From Mucilaginibacter sp. 44-25 (GTDB lineage Bacteria; Bacteroidota; Bacteroidia; Sphingobacteriales; Sphingobacteriaceae): a stretch of 64,000 nucleotides of DNA. A model generated the notes under the pieces. The model made no database searches, had not been told where the DNA came from, and worked only from the letters and a program-made list of their open reading frames with translations. The stretch spans positions 62,001-126,000 of the forward strand of contig MKTS01000003.1 of NCBI GenBank assembly GCA_001898335.1. Reading direction: 5' to 3'. A program made the position numbers and the translations under genes. Below, one piece after another: positions 60,130-64,000 of this stretch (positions within the stretch are counted from its first letter, which is position 1; every line of letters begins with the position of its first letter).

Positions 60130-61026
60130 TTAATTCAATGACCTATACTCATTTGGCGTTTGCCCTACCCGCTTTTTAAAGATCCTTGTAAAATGCTGAG
60201 GATATTTAAATCCCAGTTCATAAGCAACCTGGTTGATCGTCTTATTAACATCGAACACTTTTTCTTTAGCCAGATCTATCAACTTGGATTGGATATACTC
60301 CTGAGCAGTTTTGCCTGTATCTTTTTTGACCAGGTCGCCAAAATAATTAGGTGATAAATTTAATTGTTCGGCACAGTAAGTAACCGAAGGCAAGCCAATA
60401 GTTTGCGGCTTATCAGACTTAAAATATTCATTCAGCAAGTTTTCAAACTTCTCCAGAACACCCTGAAGCACATGGTCGCGGGTGATGAACTGTCTTTCAT
60501 AAAAACGAACACTGTAATCTAAAAAAAGTTCTATGTTAGATACAATCAGGCGTTTACTGTGTTTGTCTATACCACGCTCCAGCTCATAATCTATCTTCGA
60601 AAAACAGTCCAGAACAATTTTTCTTTCCCTTTCAGACAGATGTAACGCTTCATTGGACTGGTATCCGAAAAAAGAATATTCCTGGATACGGCGACCAAGT
60701 GACGTGCCATGTATCAGATCCGGATGAAACGCAAGCGCATAACCTTTTGGCTGGTAACTTTCGCCATAACTGTTAACCCCTGCTACCTGCCCGGGTGCCA
60801 TCATAACCAATGTACCTTCCTGGTAGTCATAGGTGTTTTTGCCGTATACCAGGTCGCCGCACTTTACATCTTTTAAAAACACAACATAAAAACCAAAGAA
60901 CATTTGGGAACCCTGCCTGGGGGCAGCCTTCGAAAGATTCACCACGCTGACCAAAGGGTGTTTGGTTTCATTACTGTTAAAAGTGTTGTATTCGCTTATC
61001 GTGTTAAAACGTTGCATGGTATCCAT
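60130..61026 (-). CDS. AraC-family transcriptional regulator
   Basis: 298 residues. An N-terminal cupin-like sensing part (about 30-150, YDYQEGTLVMMAPGQVAGVN) and a C-terminal double HTH (about 200-298) with YCAEQLNLSPNYFGDLVKKD and INQVAYELGFKYPQHFTRIF, ending RVGQTPNEYR. It is divergent from an aldo/keto reductase operon across 151 bp and probably controls it. The inducer is unknown. Confidence 0.93.
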   Translation of the reverse strand: MDTMQRFNTISEYNTFNSNETKHPLVSVVNLSKAAPRQGSQMFFGFYVVFLKDVKCGDLVYGKNTYDYQEGTLVMMAPGQVAGVNSYGESYQPKGYALAFHPDLIHGTSLGRRIQEYSFFGYQSNEALHLSERERKIVLDCFSKIDYELERGIDKHSKRLIVSNIELFLDYSVRFYERQFITRDHVLQGVLEKFENLLNEYFKSDKPQTIGLPSVTYCAEQLNLSPNYFGDLVKKDTGKTAQEYIQSKLIDLAKEKVFDVNKTINQVAYELGFKYPQHFTRIFKKRVGQTPNEYRSLN

Positions 61027-61168
61027 AAATCATCTTTAAAATCGAATTTACGTTAATAATCAACGCTTTGATAACGCTGTTTGTTAAATCAGTAATAATG
61101 GTAGAAACATCCGTAATCTGTATCCTGTTTTTGATAACAAAGGGTATGACATTTGTACTGATCAGTAA

Positions 61169-62029
<861 letters not shown>

Positions 62030-62039
62030 AGATACAACT

Positions 62040-62435
62040 ATGAAAATCCAACGTATTGGGTCCAGGCCATCCGGAAAAGGACCAACTGAATATTTTACAG
62101 GGACTGTACGAATTGATCCGTTAAACGAACCGCCCGAACCCGCCCGTGTAGCCATGGCATTGGTGACCTTTGAACCAGGGGCACGTACCGCCTGGCATAC
62201 GCACCCTTATGGACAAACCTTAATAGTTACCACCGGTGCCGGTTGGGTACAGCGTGAGGGCGATACCAAAGAAAATATCTACCCGGGCGACGTGATTTAT
62301 TTTGAACAGAACGAAAAACACTGGCATGGCGCAACGGCTACCACAGCCATGAGTCATATTGCCGTACAGGAAAAAGAAAACGGTTCACCCGTTGAATGGA
62401 TGGAACAGGTTAATGACGAAGATTACAAAAGCTAA
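62040..62435 (+). CDS. Cupin-domain protein
   Basis: 131 residues, single cupin. Metal-binding motif 1 is [20 protein letters not shown] (three ligands of HxH with Gln) and motif 2 is [18 protein letters not shown] (His). Such proteins include bacterial mandelonitrile lyases and small-molecule isomerases. It lies 10 bp after one reductase and 9 bp before another. Confidence 0.88.
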   Translation: MKIQRIGSRPSGKGPTEYFTGTVRIDPLNEPPEPARVAMALVTFEPGARTAWHTHPYGQTLIVTTGAGWVQREGDTKENIYPGDVIYFEQNEKHWHGATATTAMSHIAVQEKENGSPVEWMEQVNDEDYKS

Positions 62436-63428
<993 letters not shown>

Positions 63429-63478
63429 TTCCCTTAGCTATTAATTGTTCTTTACGGATAATTAATAGCTAATTACTA

Positions 63479-64000
63479 CTATACCCAATCCTTTGTAAAG
63501 TCGTTGAATGCCTCTTTATACTGTTCGGTTACGGGTATGGTAAGCTCACCAATCTGCAGGGTATTTTTTGCTATTGCTGTAACCGCACTCTTCGCAACGA
63601 TGAACGAGCGGTGAATCCGAATAAAACCTAATGCAGATAGCCTCTCTTCGAGATTTTTCAGGCTCATTAAAGTAAGCAAAGCTTTGTTCTGATTTTTAAG
63701 GAAGATCTTTACATAATCCTTCAAGCCTTCAATATAAAGAATATCCGTAATTTGAATTTTAACCAGTTGGTAGTCAACCTTTAGGTAAATATAATCCTTC
63801 TCTATACGCTCTTTCGCCGGTACAATTTGTGCATTCTCCTTATTATTTTCGAGTAGTTTAAAGTATTCAAAAGCCTTATTAGCCGATTTGGTAAAGTCAA
63901 CAAAACTGAAGGGCTTTAACAGATAATCCAACGCATCAACTTTGAAGCCATCCAGGGCGTACTGATCATAAGCAGTGGTGAAAATGACCCGCAGACTTTT
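63479..64000 (-). CDS. LytTR-family response regulator, N-terminal part outside the window
   Basis: The frame continues to the window edge: upstream of the Leu codon at 63931 it still reads FTTAYDQYALDGFKVDALDY, the end of a receiver domain with LLKPFSF. The C-terminal LytTR domain follows (about 55-150 of the visible part) with VKIQITDILYIEGLKDYVKI, TLMSLKNLEERLSALGFIRI and HRSFIVAKSAVTAI. So this is a LytR/AgrA-type regulator of unknown partner kinase. Different from the stand-alone LytTR at 58549. Confidence 0.92.
   Translation of the reverse strand, partial: KSLRVIFTTAYDQYALDGFKVDALDYLLKPFSFVDFTKSANKAFEYFKLLENNKENAQIVPAKERIEKDYIYLKVDYQLVKIQITDILYIEGLKDYVKIFLKNQNKALLTLMSLKNLEERLSALGFIRIHRSFIVAKSAVTAIAKNTLQIGELTIPVTEQYKEAFNDFTKDWV

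Overview
The window comes from a Bacteroidota chromosome, most likely the Sphingobacteriaceae (Mucilaginibacter/Pedobacter-like). The evidence is a SusD-type lipoprotein, DUF5689, 6-bladed beta-propeller and TonB-receptor-like genes, TAnnTTTG -7 promoter boxes with upstream TTTG/TTG, many genes without a clear Shine-Dalgarno, the futalosine route to menaquinone (mqnB), and abundant palindromic intergenic repeats. The genus is an inference from gene content.

Layout. 1-9.6 kb: a Cys-rich copper-storage-like protein (cut by the window edge), a flavodoxin-like reductase, rlmI, terC, an ECF sigma / membrane anti-sigma-like / secreted protein operon, pnuC with a NadR-like kinase, a DUF3347 protein, anmK and two membrane proteins. 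9.6-12.8 kb: trp genes (E, G, C, with no trpD between G and C) behind a readable attenuator with a tandem-Trp leader peptide. 12.8-13.15 kb: a promoter, a run of hairpins that looks like a structured RNA, and a palindromic repeat. 13.2-25 kb: hflX, pepT, a beta-barrel protein, an MmcQ/YjbR protein, an M14 peptidase, a rhomboid protease, a dipeptide epimerase and a very large sensor histidine kinase. 25-40.6 kb: housekeeping (fabD, folE, a PTPS-type pterin synthase, mqnB, efp, glgAC, a UPF0173 hydrolase, a YbaB protein, a serine hydrolase, an FKBP lipoprotein, aspS, ffh, gltX). 40.7-45.9 kb: the Anbu (proteasome-like peptidase) operon with a circularly permuted ATP-grasp protein, an alpha-E protein and two transglutaminases. 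46-51.9 kb: a GT87 enzyme, a complete IS3-family element, a DUF5689 lipoprotein and an N-terminally truncated SusD gene.

51.9-60.1 kb is visibly more AT-rich and looks acquired. It holds a candidate little-described system: two paralogous exported peptides with six cysteines at identical spacing, a stand-alone LytTR regulator between them, and an operon of two 6-bladed propeller proteins, a membrane-anchored CxxC thioredoxin-like protein and an outer-membrane beta-barrel receptor. The second peptide gene is one base short in an A-run right after its start codon. A tRNA-3'-end-like remnant lies at about 60.0 kb. 60.1-64 kb: an AraC regulator diverging from an aldo/keto reductase - cupin - aldo/keto reductase operon, then a LytTR response regulator cut by the window edge.

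A theme of the whole window is that operon spacers are filled by different dispersed inverted-repeat families, and in at least two genes (trpG, mqnB) such sequence has become in-frame protein.
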